64,000 nt of DNA from JBBEAM01 sp942491105 (GTDB lineage: Bacteria; Pseudomonadota; Alphaproteobacteria; Kiloniellales; DSM-21159). Of the stretch, positions 25,233-33,548 are shown in pieces (position 1 is the first letter of the stretch; each line of letters opens with the position of its first letter). The notes beneath the pieces were generated by a model. That model was not told the origin of the DNA and did not search any database. It worked only from the letters and a program-made list of their open reading frames with translations. The DNA lies in assembly GCA_942491105.1 (NCBI GenBank), contig CALNZX010000003.1:1-64000 (forward strand), in the 5' to 3' direction. The position numbers were made by a program, and so were the translations under genes.

Positions 25233-26285
25233 ATGGGCAATCGCAAGGACCTGTCGCGCTTTCTGCTGACCATTGGACTCGGCTGCGCCGGAGGCTACGT
25301 CGCCTCGCTGCTGAGCCTGCCGCTGGCCTGGATGATCGGCGCCATGCTGACCACCACCGTGGCCGCCATGCTGGGCGCGCCGCTTCATGTCTACGGCTGG
25401 CTGCGCAACGTCATGGTCTGCGTGCTCGGCGTCATGCTGGGCAGCAGCTTCACTCCGGATATCTTCAGCGTGATCGGCGACTGGGTGGTCAGCCTGGCCC
25501 TGCTCGCCGCCTATGTCGCGGTCGCCGGCGGCGTCTGCTTTCTGTTCTTCCACAAGCTCTGCGGCTTCGACAAGCCGACGGCCTACTTCGCCGGCATGCC
25601 CGGCGGCCTGGCGGAGATGGTGATCGTCGGCGAGGCCTTTGGCGGCGACTCCCGGGTGATCGCCCTGGCGCACGGCCTGCGCGTGCTCTTCGTGGTGCTG
25701 GTCGTGCCCTTCGGCTTCCAACTGTTCGAACACTTCGACATGGCCAGCCGCCCGCCGCCTGGGCTGCCGCTGCTGGCCATTCCGCTGCAGGACCTGGCGG
25801 TCCTGCTGGCCGTCGGCGTCGCCGGCTACTTCGGCTCCCAGCTGCTTAAAATCCCGGCGTCGCGTCTGGTTGGCCCGATGCTGCTGTCGATGGCCGTACA
25901 CCTGACCGGCTGGACCGCGGCCAAGCCGCCGATCGAGCTGATCTACGCCGCCCAGGTGGTGATCGGCGCGGCCATCGGCACGCGCTTCGCCAATACGTCC
26001 GCCAGCCTGATCGGGCGGATCTCGCTTCAGGCCCTGGGGTCCACCGCCATCCTGGTCGGCTTCACCCTGCTCTTCGCGGCGGGCCTCCATGCCCTGCTCG
26101 GACTGCCCTTCGAGGGGCTGGTGCTGGCCTACGCGCCAGGCGGCCTGGCCGAGATGAGCCTGATCGCCCTGGCGCTCAGCGCCGACGCCGCCTTCGTCGC
26201 GACCCACCACATCGCGCGCATCGTCTTCGTGGTGATCGGCGCGCCGCTGATGTTCCGGCGCGCGCTAGGCAAGGACCCTAGCTGA
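25233..26285 (+). CDS. AbrB-family membrane protein (putative permease)
   Basis: A 350-residue polytopic membrane protein built from two repeats of the AbrB/ammonia-monooxygenase-like domain. Each repeat shows a Pro-Gly-Gly-Leu-Ala-Glu-Met block: GMPGGLAEMVIVGEAFGGD in the first half and YAPGGLAEMSLIALAL in the second. The family is thought to transport small metabolites or regulate them; the old ammonia-monooxygenase label has no support. It follows argE by five bases and ends in an 8-base overlap with the convergent MAPEG gene. Confidence 0.85.
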   Translation: MGNRKDLSRFLLTIGLGCAGGYVASLLSLPLAWMIGAMLTTTVAAMLGAPLHVYGWLRNVMVCVLGVMLGSSFTPDIFSVIGDWVVSLALLAAYVAVAGGVCFLFFHKLCGFDKPTAYFAGMPGGLAEMVIVGEAFGGDSRVIALAHGLRVLFVVLVVPFGFQLFEHFDMASRPPPGLPLLAIPLQDLAVLLAVGVAGYFGSQLLKIPASRLVGPMLLSMAVHLTGWTAAKPPIELIYAAQVVIGAAIGTRFANTSASLIGRISLQALGSTAILVGFTLLFAAGLHALLGLPFEGLVLAYAPGGLAEMSLIALALSADAAFVATHHIARIVFVVIGAPLMFRRALGKDPS

Positions 26286-26667
26286 CGATCTGCCAGAAAA
26301 TGCAGAGGATCGCCAGCCAGCCCACAGCAAAGCTCAAGGTCCGACCGAAAGGCACTGCCAGTATATAGAGAAGGTAGTGCGCGACCCGTGCCAGGAAGAA
26401 GGCGATACTGGCCGCCGCCGTCGCCTCGTTGGCGGCGCCGGCGACATGCGCCACCAGCACGACCGCCGCGAAGGGCGCCAGGTTCTCGATGGCGTTGTAG
26501 TGCGCTTTCTTGGCGCGCGCCGCCCAGGCCGGCAGAGGCGTGGCGTCGCCCCGGTAGGTCAGCGCGTTCATTATGCCAACGTTGCCGATATGCGCCAGGA
26601 TATAGGGAACCCACAGCAGAACCGTAAATGCCGCGGTCCAGGAAAGCATTGCGAGATCGGTCGTCAT
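26278..26667 (-). CDS. MAPEG family membrane protein
   Basis: A 129-residue four-helix membrane protein of the MAPEG family. The diagnostic part is AKKAHYNAIENLAPFAAVVLVAHVAG, with the ARAxxAHxNxxE pattern that lines the glutathione site in eicosanoid/glutathione enzymes. Bacterial members are of uncertain function. It overlaps the permease gene 3' end by eight bases and has GGGAGCTG upstream of ATG 26667. Confidence 0.85.
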   Translation of the reverse strand: MTTDLAMLSWTAAFTVLLWVPYILAHIGNVGIMNALTYRGDATPLPAWAARAKKAHYNAIENLAPFAAVVLVAHVAGAANEATAAASIAFFLARVAHYLLYILAVPFGRTLSFAVGWLAILCIFWQIVS

Positions 26668-26726
26668 TGGGCAGCTCCCTCGAGTGTTTGAGAGAGTAGT
26701 CTACGCCCCCTGGACTTACGCCGCCA

Positions 26727-29102
26727 TTACCCCGCCGCGGGCGTGTATGCCTCGACGATATCCCAGGTTCTCTGCGGCACGTCGGTGAAAATGACAAGCA
26801 GGTCTCCCGCCTCCGCCATCTCCAGGGCGCGCTGAAGCGGATCCGGGAACTGCCCGGCGGTGACGATGCTCTGCTGCGGCACGCCGGCGGCGGCCAAGGC
26901 CGCGGCGCAGCGTTCGGGGATTTCCCCGGCCGGGAAACCGCGCTGCTGCTCCGATAGCTCCAGCAGACTGTAGGTATCGTCGTGGCCGCAGACGAAACGA
27001 TCGAACAGCCCGGAGATATATGCCGCCCCCTCGGCGATCTGCTCGGGGTGGCGGCAGCCCAGGGTCGTCACCACCGCGATCCGCCGCCGCTCCGGATAGC
27101 GGCGCTTCAAGGCTTCCCCAACCACGCGGAAACCGTCGGGATTGTGGGCGTAGTCGATCATCACGGTGAAGGGGTGACCGTCGTAGCAATTGAGCCGGCC
27201 CATGGACATCTCGAAGGAATTCTTGAACCCGGACAGGGCCTCGCGGATGGTTTTCATCGAGATGCCGAGACCGCGCGCCATGGCGGTGGCGAACATCGCG
27301 TTCTGGGCGTTGTGCAGCGCCGCACCCTCCAGGGTGGCGGGAATCTCCGCCTTTGGCATCAAGGGGTTGGCCTGGCCGTTCTCGATCACGACGATCATCC
27401 CGTCCTTGTCCTCCGGGCCCAGGACCACCGCCGCGCCGCCGCGCCGCAGATGCTCGATCACCGCGGGGTTGTCCTGCTCCAAGGTGACGTAGCACAGCCG
27501 CTGCGGGTCGTAGCCCGCGGCGATGTCGCGGCAGCTGGCGTCGTCGGCGTTCAAAACGATTCGCCCGCGCGCGGCCTCGGCCACCAGGCGCTTGACCCGC
27601 GCCATCTGCTCGAGGGTCTCCACGCCGCCGATCCCCAGATGATCGCTGGTGACATTGGTGATCGCCGCGACATCGCAGCGCCCGAAGGTCACGCCGTTGC
27701 TCAACAGGCCGCCGCGCGCGGATTCCAGCACCGCCGCCTGTACGCGCGGGTCCGCGAGCACGGCCTGGGCACCGATCTTTCCAGCGACATCGCCTGCGAA
27801 AAACCGCTTGCCGCCGATATAGGCGCCATCGGTGGTGGCGATTCCGGTGGTCAGGCCGCTGGCCTCCAGAATGCGCGCCAGCATGCGCGTCGTCGTGGTC
27901 TTGCCATTGGTCCCGGTGACCGCCGCCAGGGGTACCCGGCCGCGGCCGCCTTTCGGGAAGAGCCGGTCGATGATCCGCCCGGGCAGATCCAGCTCGGGCG
28001 CCGCGGCGGCGTAGGACTCCAGCTTGGCCGCCGCGTCGATGTTGAGGAAGGCGCCCTGGGCCTCATCCGGCGGCAGAGCGATGTCGGTCGCGCGATAGCG
28101 CAGGCTTGCAGCGTCGAGCCGGAGCGACAAGGCCGCGTGCTCCGCCATTTCGCGCACCAGGGGATGCACCGCCTCGGTCACCACGGCCTCGATTTGGCGC
28201 GCGCCGCGCGGCCCCTGATCCAGCCGCAATGCCAAGACCAGATGCCCGCCGATCACCAGCAGCCGGTACTTCTCGCCGGCCGCCGTGGCCCCCGCCTGAT
28301 CCCCGGATTGCTCCTTTGCCGGCTCCTTGGCCGGCTCCTTGATCTGCGGTTCCGGCCGCGGCGCGGGGACCGGCAGGCCGAGATCGCGCAGCAGCGGACC
28401 GAGCGCCTCCTTATCGGCGGCAACCAGGGCCGAGGTCGCCGGAGTCACGTCGGTCAGGCCGGCCTGAATGATCCGGCGCCAGGTCCCCTGCCCCAGCGCG
28501 ACGCGCGAGCTGCGCGGCGTCAGGCGCTGCCAGGGGATGCCGCGCTTGGCGGCGGCGCGCAGCAGCAGCTGTGTGGTGGCATCGAGAGTCCAGCTCTCGA
28601 CGCGGGTCAAGAAGGCCTGCAGGACGGCGGCGGGATCGGCGTCCCCGGCCGGCGCGTTCTTCAGCCCGGCCTTGGCCTCCGCCGGCAGCAGCGCCATCAG
28701 CAGTTCCGGCGCCACGCGGCTGGCTTCGCGCGCCAGATCCTCGTCCTCGTAGCCGAAGAAGATCTCCTGCTGGCGGCCCGTGCCGCGCAGGATGGCGCCG
28801 CGCGGGCGCCCCAGGGCGCTGGTCAGGCGCTCCAGCTCGCCGGCGACGTGGCCGAGCAAGAGGGCGAAGGGCAGCCCCTCCTTCTCGGCGCCCTGCCCGC
28901 TCAGGCGCGCGGCGAATTCTCCTTGCTTGGCGCCGTGCATCCCCAGGCCCGGCAGCAGGCCGAGCAGGGCTTCCTTGAAGGCCGGCCCCAGCTTGACGCT
29001 GGGCCAGGCCTCGAGACCGTCCAGATCGAGCTTCAGATAGATGACCGGAACCGGCGCGAAAATGCTCGGCCCACTGAAAACGGCCGTCGAAAGTATCTTC
29101 AT
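26727..29102 (-). CDS. Cyanophycin-synthetase-like ligase with eroded ATP-grasp domain
   Basis: A 791-residue protein related to cyanophycin synthetase CphA (normally about 870-900). The C-terminal Mur-ligase half is intact: Walker A GTNGKTTTTR (Lys401), ARGGLLSNGVTFGRCDVAAITNVTSDHLG, and MIDYAHNPDGF. The N-terminal cyanophycin-type domain is recognisable. The ATP-grasp part (about 200-370) is shortened: between LGLPVPAPRP and YRLLVIGG the usual VVVKP...GRGV nucleotide-binding segment is replaced by a Lys/Glu/Pro linker (KEPAKEPAKEQ). One of the two ATP-dependent steps is therefore probably lost, so ordinary Asp-Arg polymer synthesis is doubtful. It is cotranscribed with the upstream SDR gene (18-base gap). 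Confidence 0.8.
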   Translation of the reverse strand: MKILSTAVFSGPSIFAPVPVIYLKLDLDGLEAWPSVKLGPAFKEALLGLLPGLGMHGAKQGEFAARLSGQGAEKEGLPFALLLGHVAGELERLTSALGRPRGAILRGTGRQQEIFFGYEDEDLAREASRVAPELLMALLPAEAKAGLKNAPAGDADPAAVLQAFLTRVESWTLDATTQLLLRAAAKRGIPWQRLTPRSSRVALGQGTWRRIIQAGLTDVTPATSALVAADKEALGPLLRDLGLPVPAPRPEPQIKEPAKEPAKEQSGDQAGATAAGEKYRLLVIGGHLVLALRLDQGPRGARQIEAVVTEAVHPLVREMAEHAALSLRLDAASLRYRATDIALPPDEAQGAFLNIDAAAKLESYAAAAPELDLPGRIIDRLFPKGGRGRVPLAAVTGTNGKTTTTRMLARILEASGLTTGIATTDGAYIGGKRFFAGDVAGKIGAQAVLADPRVQAAVLESARGGLLSNGVTFGRCDVAAITNVTSDHLGIGGVETLEQMARVKRLVAEAARGRIVLNADDASCRDIAAGYDPQRLCYVTLEQDNPAVIEHLRRGGAAVVLGPEDKDGMIVVIENGQANPLMPKAEIPATLEGAALHNAQNAMFATAMARGLGISMKTIREALSGFKNSFEMSMGRLNCYDGHPFTVMIDYAHNPDGFRVVGEALKRRYPERRRIAVVTTLGCRHPEQIAEGAAYISGLFDRFVCGHDDTYSLLELSEQQRGFPAGEIPERCAAALAAAGVPQQSIVTAGQFPDPLQRALEMAEAGDLLVIFTDVPQRTWDIVEAYTPAAG

Positions 29103-29120
29103 GTGCTTTGTTGCGATCCT

Positions 29121-29963
29121 CTATGCGAACTTGCCGGTCAAGCCGCCGTCGACCACCAGCTCGGCGCCGGTGATATAGCGCGCCTCGTCGGAGGCGAGAA
29201 ACAGCGCCGCCTGGGCCACGTCCCAGGCATCGCCCATGTAGCCCATGGGGCATTGGGCGTCGCGGATGGCGATCATCTGCTCGACATCGCCCCCCGCGTA
29301 GCTGTCCTTCAAGGGCTCGACGATCATCGGCGTGTTCATCAAGCCGGGCAGCACGGCGTTGGCGCGGATGCCCTGGCGGGCATACTGCAAGGCGATGCTG
29401 CGGGTAAAGGGAATCACCGCGCCCTTGGAGGTGTTGTAGGAGATGTAGGGCACCCCGGTATCGCGGATGCCGGCGATCGAGGAGATGTTGACGATGGCCC
29501 CGCCGCGCGCCGCGCGCGGGTCGTCGCTTTCCTTCAGGCTGGCCTCGAACTGGCGCAGCATCACCGGGATCACGTGCTTGCAGGTCAGGAACATCGAGGT
29601 CAGGTTGACGTCGATCACCCGCCGCCAGTCCGCCTCGCTGGTTTCCACCGGACCGCCGACCTTGAGGATGCCGACGTTGTTCTCCAGCACGTCGATCCGG
29701 CCATAAGCCTCCAGGCAGGCGGCGACCGCCGCCGCGACCTGATCGTCCTGGCTGACATCGGCGCGGGCCGCGATGGCCTCGCCGCCCTCGTCCCGGATGA
29801 TGCCGGCGGTTTCCTCGGCGGCCTCGGCGTTGATGTCGATGCAGAACACCCGCGCGCCCTCGCGCGCGAACAGCGCCGCCGCCGCCTTGCCGTTGCCCCA
29901 GCCGGGGCCGCTCGATCCGGCGCCGACCACCATCGCCACCCGCCCCTGTAAACGTTCGCCCAT
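29121..29963 (-). CDS. Short-chain dehydrogenase/reductase
   Basis: A 280-residue classical SDR. The cofactor loop is VVGAGSSGPGWGNGKA, more extended than the usual TGxxxGxG; DVLENNVGI replaces NNAG; the catalytic Ser lies in VNISSIAGI and the Tyr-Lys pair in YISYNTSKGAV. The C-terminal YITGAELVVDGGLTGKF is typical. The substrate is unknown. AAGGA precedes ATG 29963. It lies between the cyclase and the cyanophycin-synthetase-like gene on the same strand. Confidence 0.85.
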   Translation of the reverse strand: MGERLQGRVAMVVGAGSSGPGWGNGKAAAALFAREGARVFCIDINAEAAEETAGIIRDEGGEAIAARADVSQDDQVAAAVAACLEAYGRIDVLENNVGILKVGGPVETSEADWRRVIDVNLTSMFLTCKHVIPVMLRQFEASLKESDDPRAARGGAIVNISSIAGIRDTGVPYISYNTSKGAVIPFTRSIALQYARQGIRANAVLPGLMNTPMIVEPLKDSYAGGDVEQMIAIRDAQCPMGYMGDAWDVAQAALFLASDEARYITGAELVVDGGLTGKFA

Positions 29964-29987
29964 CTGTTCTTCCTTCGTGGCTGCGCG

Positions 29988-32222
29988 TTACTTCCGTTCG
30001 GCGACCGCGACGCCGTCCCAGTTTTCTTCCGGCGCCGCGAGCCGATAGCGCGCGATCCGGTCCTCGTAAAGATCGTAGGTGCCCCAGAGATCGACCGGCG
30101 TGTCGAGGCCGCGGCACTGGGCCAGCAGGCGCTCGGCTTGATCCCACTCCTGAGCCCGGTACGCCGCGAGCATCGATTCGTGCAAGCTTCGCCAGGCCGC
30201 GAAGGCCGGGCTGGCCAGGGTCTCGGCCCCGCCGACCAGGGCGTAGATGCTGCTCGGGCGCTGCAGCCCGACCAGGCGCACCCGGTCGACCTCCAGCGCC
30301 GCGAAACCGCCCGCGTCGGCGCCGCCCTGCTCGTTGGCTTCCGTCAGGCTGCGTTCGCTGACCAGGATATCGACGCCATAGGTCTTGGTCTGGCTTTCGA
30401 TGCGGGCCGCCTCGTTGACCGGGTCGCCGAGCGCCGAATAGCTGAAGCGCTGTTCGGACCCCATGTTGCCGACCAGCGTCGGACCGGAGTTGATACCGAC
30501 CCCCATGCGCAGCGGCAGGAAGGCCTCGCCCCTGGCGAGCTCGCGCTGGCGCTCCTCGTTCAGCGCCTCCAGGGCCACGCGCATGTTGAGCGCCGCGCGG
30601 CAGGCGTTGCGGGCATGTTCGGCGTCGTTCAGCGGCGCGTTCCAGAAGGCCATGATCTGATCGCCGACGTATTTGTCGATGGTGCCCTTCTCGTCGAGGA
30701 TCGTGCTGGTCATCGGCGTCAGGAAGCGGTTGAGCAGCGTGGTGATCTCCTCCGGCGCGCGATTCTCGCAGATCGTGGTGAAGCCGCGGATGTCGCAGAA
30801 CAGAATGGTGATCTCGCGGGTTTCGCCGCCCAGCTTCAGGCTGCCCGGATTGTCCGCCAGCCGCTTGACCAGCTCCGGCGCCAGGTAGTGGCCGAAGGCG
30901 GAGCGGATCTGGTTGCGGTCGTGCTCGGTCCGCAGGAAGGAGATGAAGGCGGCGGTGAGAAACACCGCGAGCACCGAGAGCGAGGGCACCACGGGATCGA
31001 ACAGCATGCTCTGCCAGAGAAAGGCGTACACGGATCCCGCCGTCGCCGAGGCCACGGCGGCGGCGCCGAGCAGGGCCGAGTAAAAGGCGCCCAGGCGCGG
31101 CTGCACCAGTACCAGCAGCGCGCCAAGAAACAGGATGAAAGCGAACTCCGCGCCGATCGCCCAGTCCGGCCGCAGCAGCGCCAGGCCCAGGATCACCTGC
31201 TCCAGCGCCTCGACGTGGATCTCCACGCCCGGCGCGGCCGGGTCGAGCGGCGTCGGCCGTTGATCCTTCAGCCCCGAGGCCGAGCTGCCGATGATCACGA
31301 TATTGCCGGCCAGCAACTCCGGCGGGACCGTGCCGGCCAGCACGTCGGAGGCGGAAACGAAACGCGCGTCCTGGTGGCCGGTGTAGTGGATCCAGTAGCC
31401 GCCTTCCGGGTCGGTCGGGATTTCCAGGGCGCCAACCTTCATCGAGACCACGCCGCTGCTGGCGCCCAGGCTTTCCACGCCGCTGGCGTTGGAAGACTTG
31501 ACCAGATAGGTGCTGGCGCCCTGCACCGTGCGCAGCGCTTCCATGGTCAGAGAGGGGTAGACGTCGTCGCCGAGGCGCGACAGCAGCATCACCCGGCGGA
31601 TCACCCCGTCGACATCGGGCAGGGCATTGAGATGGCCGTTGCCGGCGGCGGCCTCGACCAGCTCCGGCAGGCTGCTGGCCGCGCCGCGATAGGCGGTCAG
31701 GAAGGGCAAGGGAGAATCCCCGGCGAAGCCGGTGCCCCATTTCTGGATCGGCAGATTGCCGTTCTCCTCGGTCGTCAACACGTAGCCGGTGACCGTGGTC
31801 AAGCGGCCCAGCGCCTGGGAAAACAGCATGTCGTGATCCGGCAGGCGGCGCAGCTCGTCGGTCAGCTCCGGCGAGCTGATCTCGCCCTCGAGCTGATCGG
31901 CCATGGCGCTCGGCGAGGTGCGGTCCGGCTCGGCGAACAGCAAGTCGAAGGCGACCACGGCGGTGCCGTAGTCCGCCAGGCGCTGCAGCAATTCGGCCAG
32001 GGTGCGGCGTGACCAGGGCCACTGCCCGACCTCGGCCAGGGAGGTTTCGTCGATATCGACCACGCGCACCGGGGCGGGCTGATATTCGCGCGGCCAGAGC
32101 CGCTGATAGGTATCGAAAACGCTGAGGCGCAGCTCCGTCAGCGGCGTCGGCTCGTGCAGCTTCAGGCCGAGCGCCAGCAACAGCAGCACCAGGGGCAGCA
32201 GCCTATGAAGTACGCGCAGCAT
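29988..32222 (-). CDS. CHASE2-domain adenylate/guanylate cyclase
   Basis: A 744-residue membrane cyclase. One N-terminal helix is followed by a CHASE2 sensor domain outside the membrane (VRVVDIDETSLAEVGQWPW...DVDGVIRRVMLL; ADVL-type region near 320), then three membrane helices (about 350-430), then a class III catalytic domain. The metal Asp residues are in ITILFCDIRGFTTI and DKYVGDQIMAFW; the transition-state Asn/Arg are in GDPVNEAARIES. It should make cAMP in response to an extracytoplasmic signal. It is divergent from two FecR-domain genes, a frequent partner arrangement. It is also the only cyclase seen in this window. Confidence 0.9.
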   Translation of the reverse strand: MLRVLHRLLPLVLLLLALGLKLHEPTPLTELRLSVFDTYQRLWPREYQPAPVRVVDIDETSLAEVGQWPWSRRTLAELLQRLADYGTAVVAFDLLFAEPDRTSPSAMADQLEGEISSPELTDELRRLPDHDMLFSQALGRLTTVTGYVLTTEENGNLPIQKWGTGFAGDSPLPFLTAYRGAASSLPELVEAAAGNGHLNALPDVDGVIRRVMLLSRLGDDVYPSLTMEALRTVQGASTYLVKSSNASGVESLGASSGVVSMKVGALEIPTDPEGGYWIHYTGHQDARFVSASDVLAGTVPPELLAGNIVIIGSSASGLKDQRPTPLDPAAPGVEIHVEALEQVILGLALLRPDWAIGAEFAFILFLGALLVLVQPRLGAFYSALLGAAAVASATAGSVYAFLWQSMLFDPVVPSLSVLAVFLTAAFISFLRTEHDRNQIRSAFGHYLAPELVKRLADNPGSLKLGGETREITILFCDIRGFTTICENRAPEEITTLLNRFLTPMTSTILDEKGTIDKYVGDQIMAFWNAPLNDAEHARNACRAALNMRVALEALNEERQRELARGEAFLPLRMGVGINSGPTLVGNMGSEQRFSYSALGDPVNEAARIESQTKTYGVDILVSERSLTEANEQGGADAGGFAALEVDRVRLVGLQRPSSIYALVGGAETLASPAFAAWRSLHESMLAAYRAQEWDQAERLLAQCRGLDTPVDLWGTYDLYEDRIARYRLAAPEENWDGVAVAERK

Positions 32223-32438
32223 TGCCGTCCACCGCGATCCCCCGCCGCCCCGATCCTGTGAGGCGACAATAATGTTACAGCATGAAACCTATGGTTAATT
32301 TGTCATCTGGCAAAAACGACCAGAAAATGAGAGACTTACGCTGTAATCGACAGTAGCGTTTTACTAAGCCAAGCTATCGGGAACCACAGATTTCTCCTCG
32401 GGATCCCATGAGCGCGACCATACAGGAAAGACAGCGAT

Positions 32439-33281
32439 ATGAACTTTAAAGCTTTGAGCTTCGCTCTGGCGGCCACGCTCGCCTTGCCCGCTTTCGTCGC
32501 CGACGCGGCGCAAACCGACGGCATCGGCACGGTCGAGCAGGTGCGGATCAAGGCTTACGGCACCCCGCCCGAGGCGACCCGCAACGAGCTGCAGCCCGAA
32601 CACGGCGTGGTCCGCGACGAGCTGATCGAGACCGTGGAGGGCGGCGGCGTGACCATCGCCTTCCTCGACGGCACCACCTTCTCCCTCGGCAGCGGCAGCC
32701 AGGCCAAGCTCGACAAGTTCCTGTTCGATCCCGAGGCCCAGGACGGCTCGATCGTCGGCCTCGGCGTCGGCGCCTTCCGCTTCATCTCCGGCGGCGCCGA
32801 GAGCGAGAGCAACGAGGACAAGGTCAAGTTCGCGACCTCGACCTCGGTGATCGGCGTGCGCGGCACCGACTTCATCGTTCGCCACGAGCCCAGCGGCCTG
32901 ACCCGCGTCGGCGTGGTTTCCGGCCTGATCGAGGTGACCAGCCGCAAGACCGGCGAAACCGTCGAGGTGCGGCCCGGCCAGTACGCGGTGATCGACCCCA
33001 ACAGCAGCGACATTCCGGTGCGCACCGCGCCGGTGCGCATCGCCGATCTGGCCTGCTGGCTGACCCGCGACGCCTATATCTGCGACACCTCGGGCACCGA
33101 CGGCGGCACCGGCACCAGCTCGGAGGGCGGCGACACCGGCAGCCAGGGCACCGCCGGCGGCGCGGCGGCCGGTCCGGCCGGTGGCGGACCCGGCGGCGGC
33201 CCAGGTGGCGGCCCAGGCGGCGGACCCGGCGACGGCCCGGGTGACGGCGGCGGCAGCGGCGGCGGCGAGTCGGCCTCCTAG
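32439..33281 (+). CDS. FecR-domain periplasmic protein with Gly/Pro-rich tail
   Basis: A 280-residue secreted protein: signal peptide (MNFKALSFALAATLALPAFVADA), then one FecR domain with GGVTIAFLDGTTFSLGSGSQAKLDKFLF, TSTSVIGVRGTDFIVRHE and VRPGQYAVI. After a Cys pair (ACWLTRDAYIC) comes a disordered tail of repeats of the type GGGPGGGPGDGPG. Unlike classical FecR it has no membrane anchor to an anti-sigma helix. GGAAAGA precedes ATG 32439. It is divergent from the CHASE2 cyclase and paralogous to the next gene. Confidence 0.85.
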   Translation: MNFKALSFALAATLALPAFVADAAQTDGIGTVEQVRIKAYGTPPEATRNELQPEHGVVRDELIETVEGGGVTIAFLDGTTFSLGSGSQAKLDKFLFDPEAQDGSIVGLGVGAFRFISGGAESESNEDKVKFATSTSVIGVRGTDFIVRHEPSGLTRVGVVSGLIEVTSRKTGETVEVRPGQYAVIDPNSSDIPVRTAPVRIADLACWLTRDAYICDTSGTDGGTGTSSEGGDTGSQGTAGGAAAGPAGGGPGGGPGGGPGGGPGDGPGDGGGSGGGESAS

Positions 33282-33413
33282 ACTAAACAACCCGCGCTAT
33301 CCCCGCGCCGCGGCGTCCAAATCCGCCCGCCAAGGCCCGGGACGCACGCCGCGGGATATCCGGAGCGGATAAACGCGCCTGCCGTATTACGCGCATTACT
33401 TATCTAGTAAATA

Positions 33414-33440
33414 ACGCTCAAGTAAATAAACCTTGAGCGT
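33414..33440. promoter_or_regulatory. Perfect 9-base inverted repeat upstream of the second FecR gene
   Basis: ACGCTCAAG and CTTGAGCGT are separated by TAAATAAAC. They lie in the 267-base gap between the two FecR genes, an AT-rich stretch that must hold the promoter of the second gene. No T run follows on either strand, which argues against a simple terminator and for an operator. A longer imperfect GC-rich pairing (about 33299-33358) lies nearer the first gene and could end its transcript. Confidence 0.45.
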
Positions 33441-33548
33441 AAATACTGCCGTCATTTTCTATCGGATTCTTCACTGCACTTATGGTAAAATAATCCTTAA
33501 ATTCGAGTTTTGTTTGCTCGAATACAGGCTGGTGTGGAGCCGAATATC

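Noticed and set aside
26982..29951. Plus-strand frame of 989 codons
   Set aside because: Antisense of the cyanophycin-type ligase and the SDR; no protein features.
28411..32022. Minus-strand frame of 1203 codons
   Set aside because: It is out of frame with three well-supported minus-strand genes (ligase, SDR, cyclase) and has shadow composition (Arg/Gly/Pro runs).
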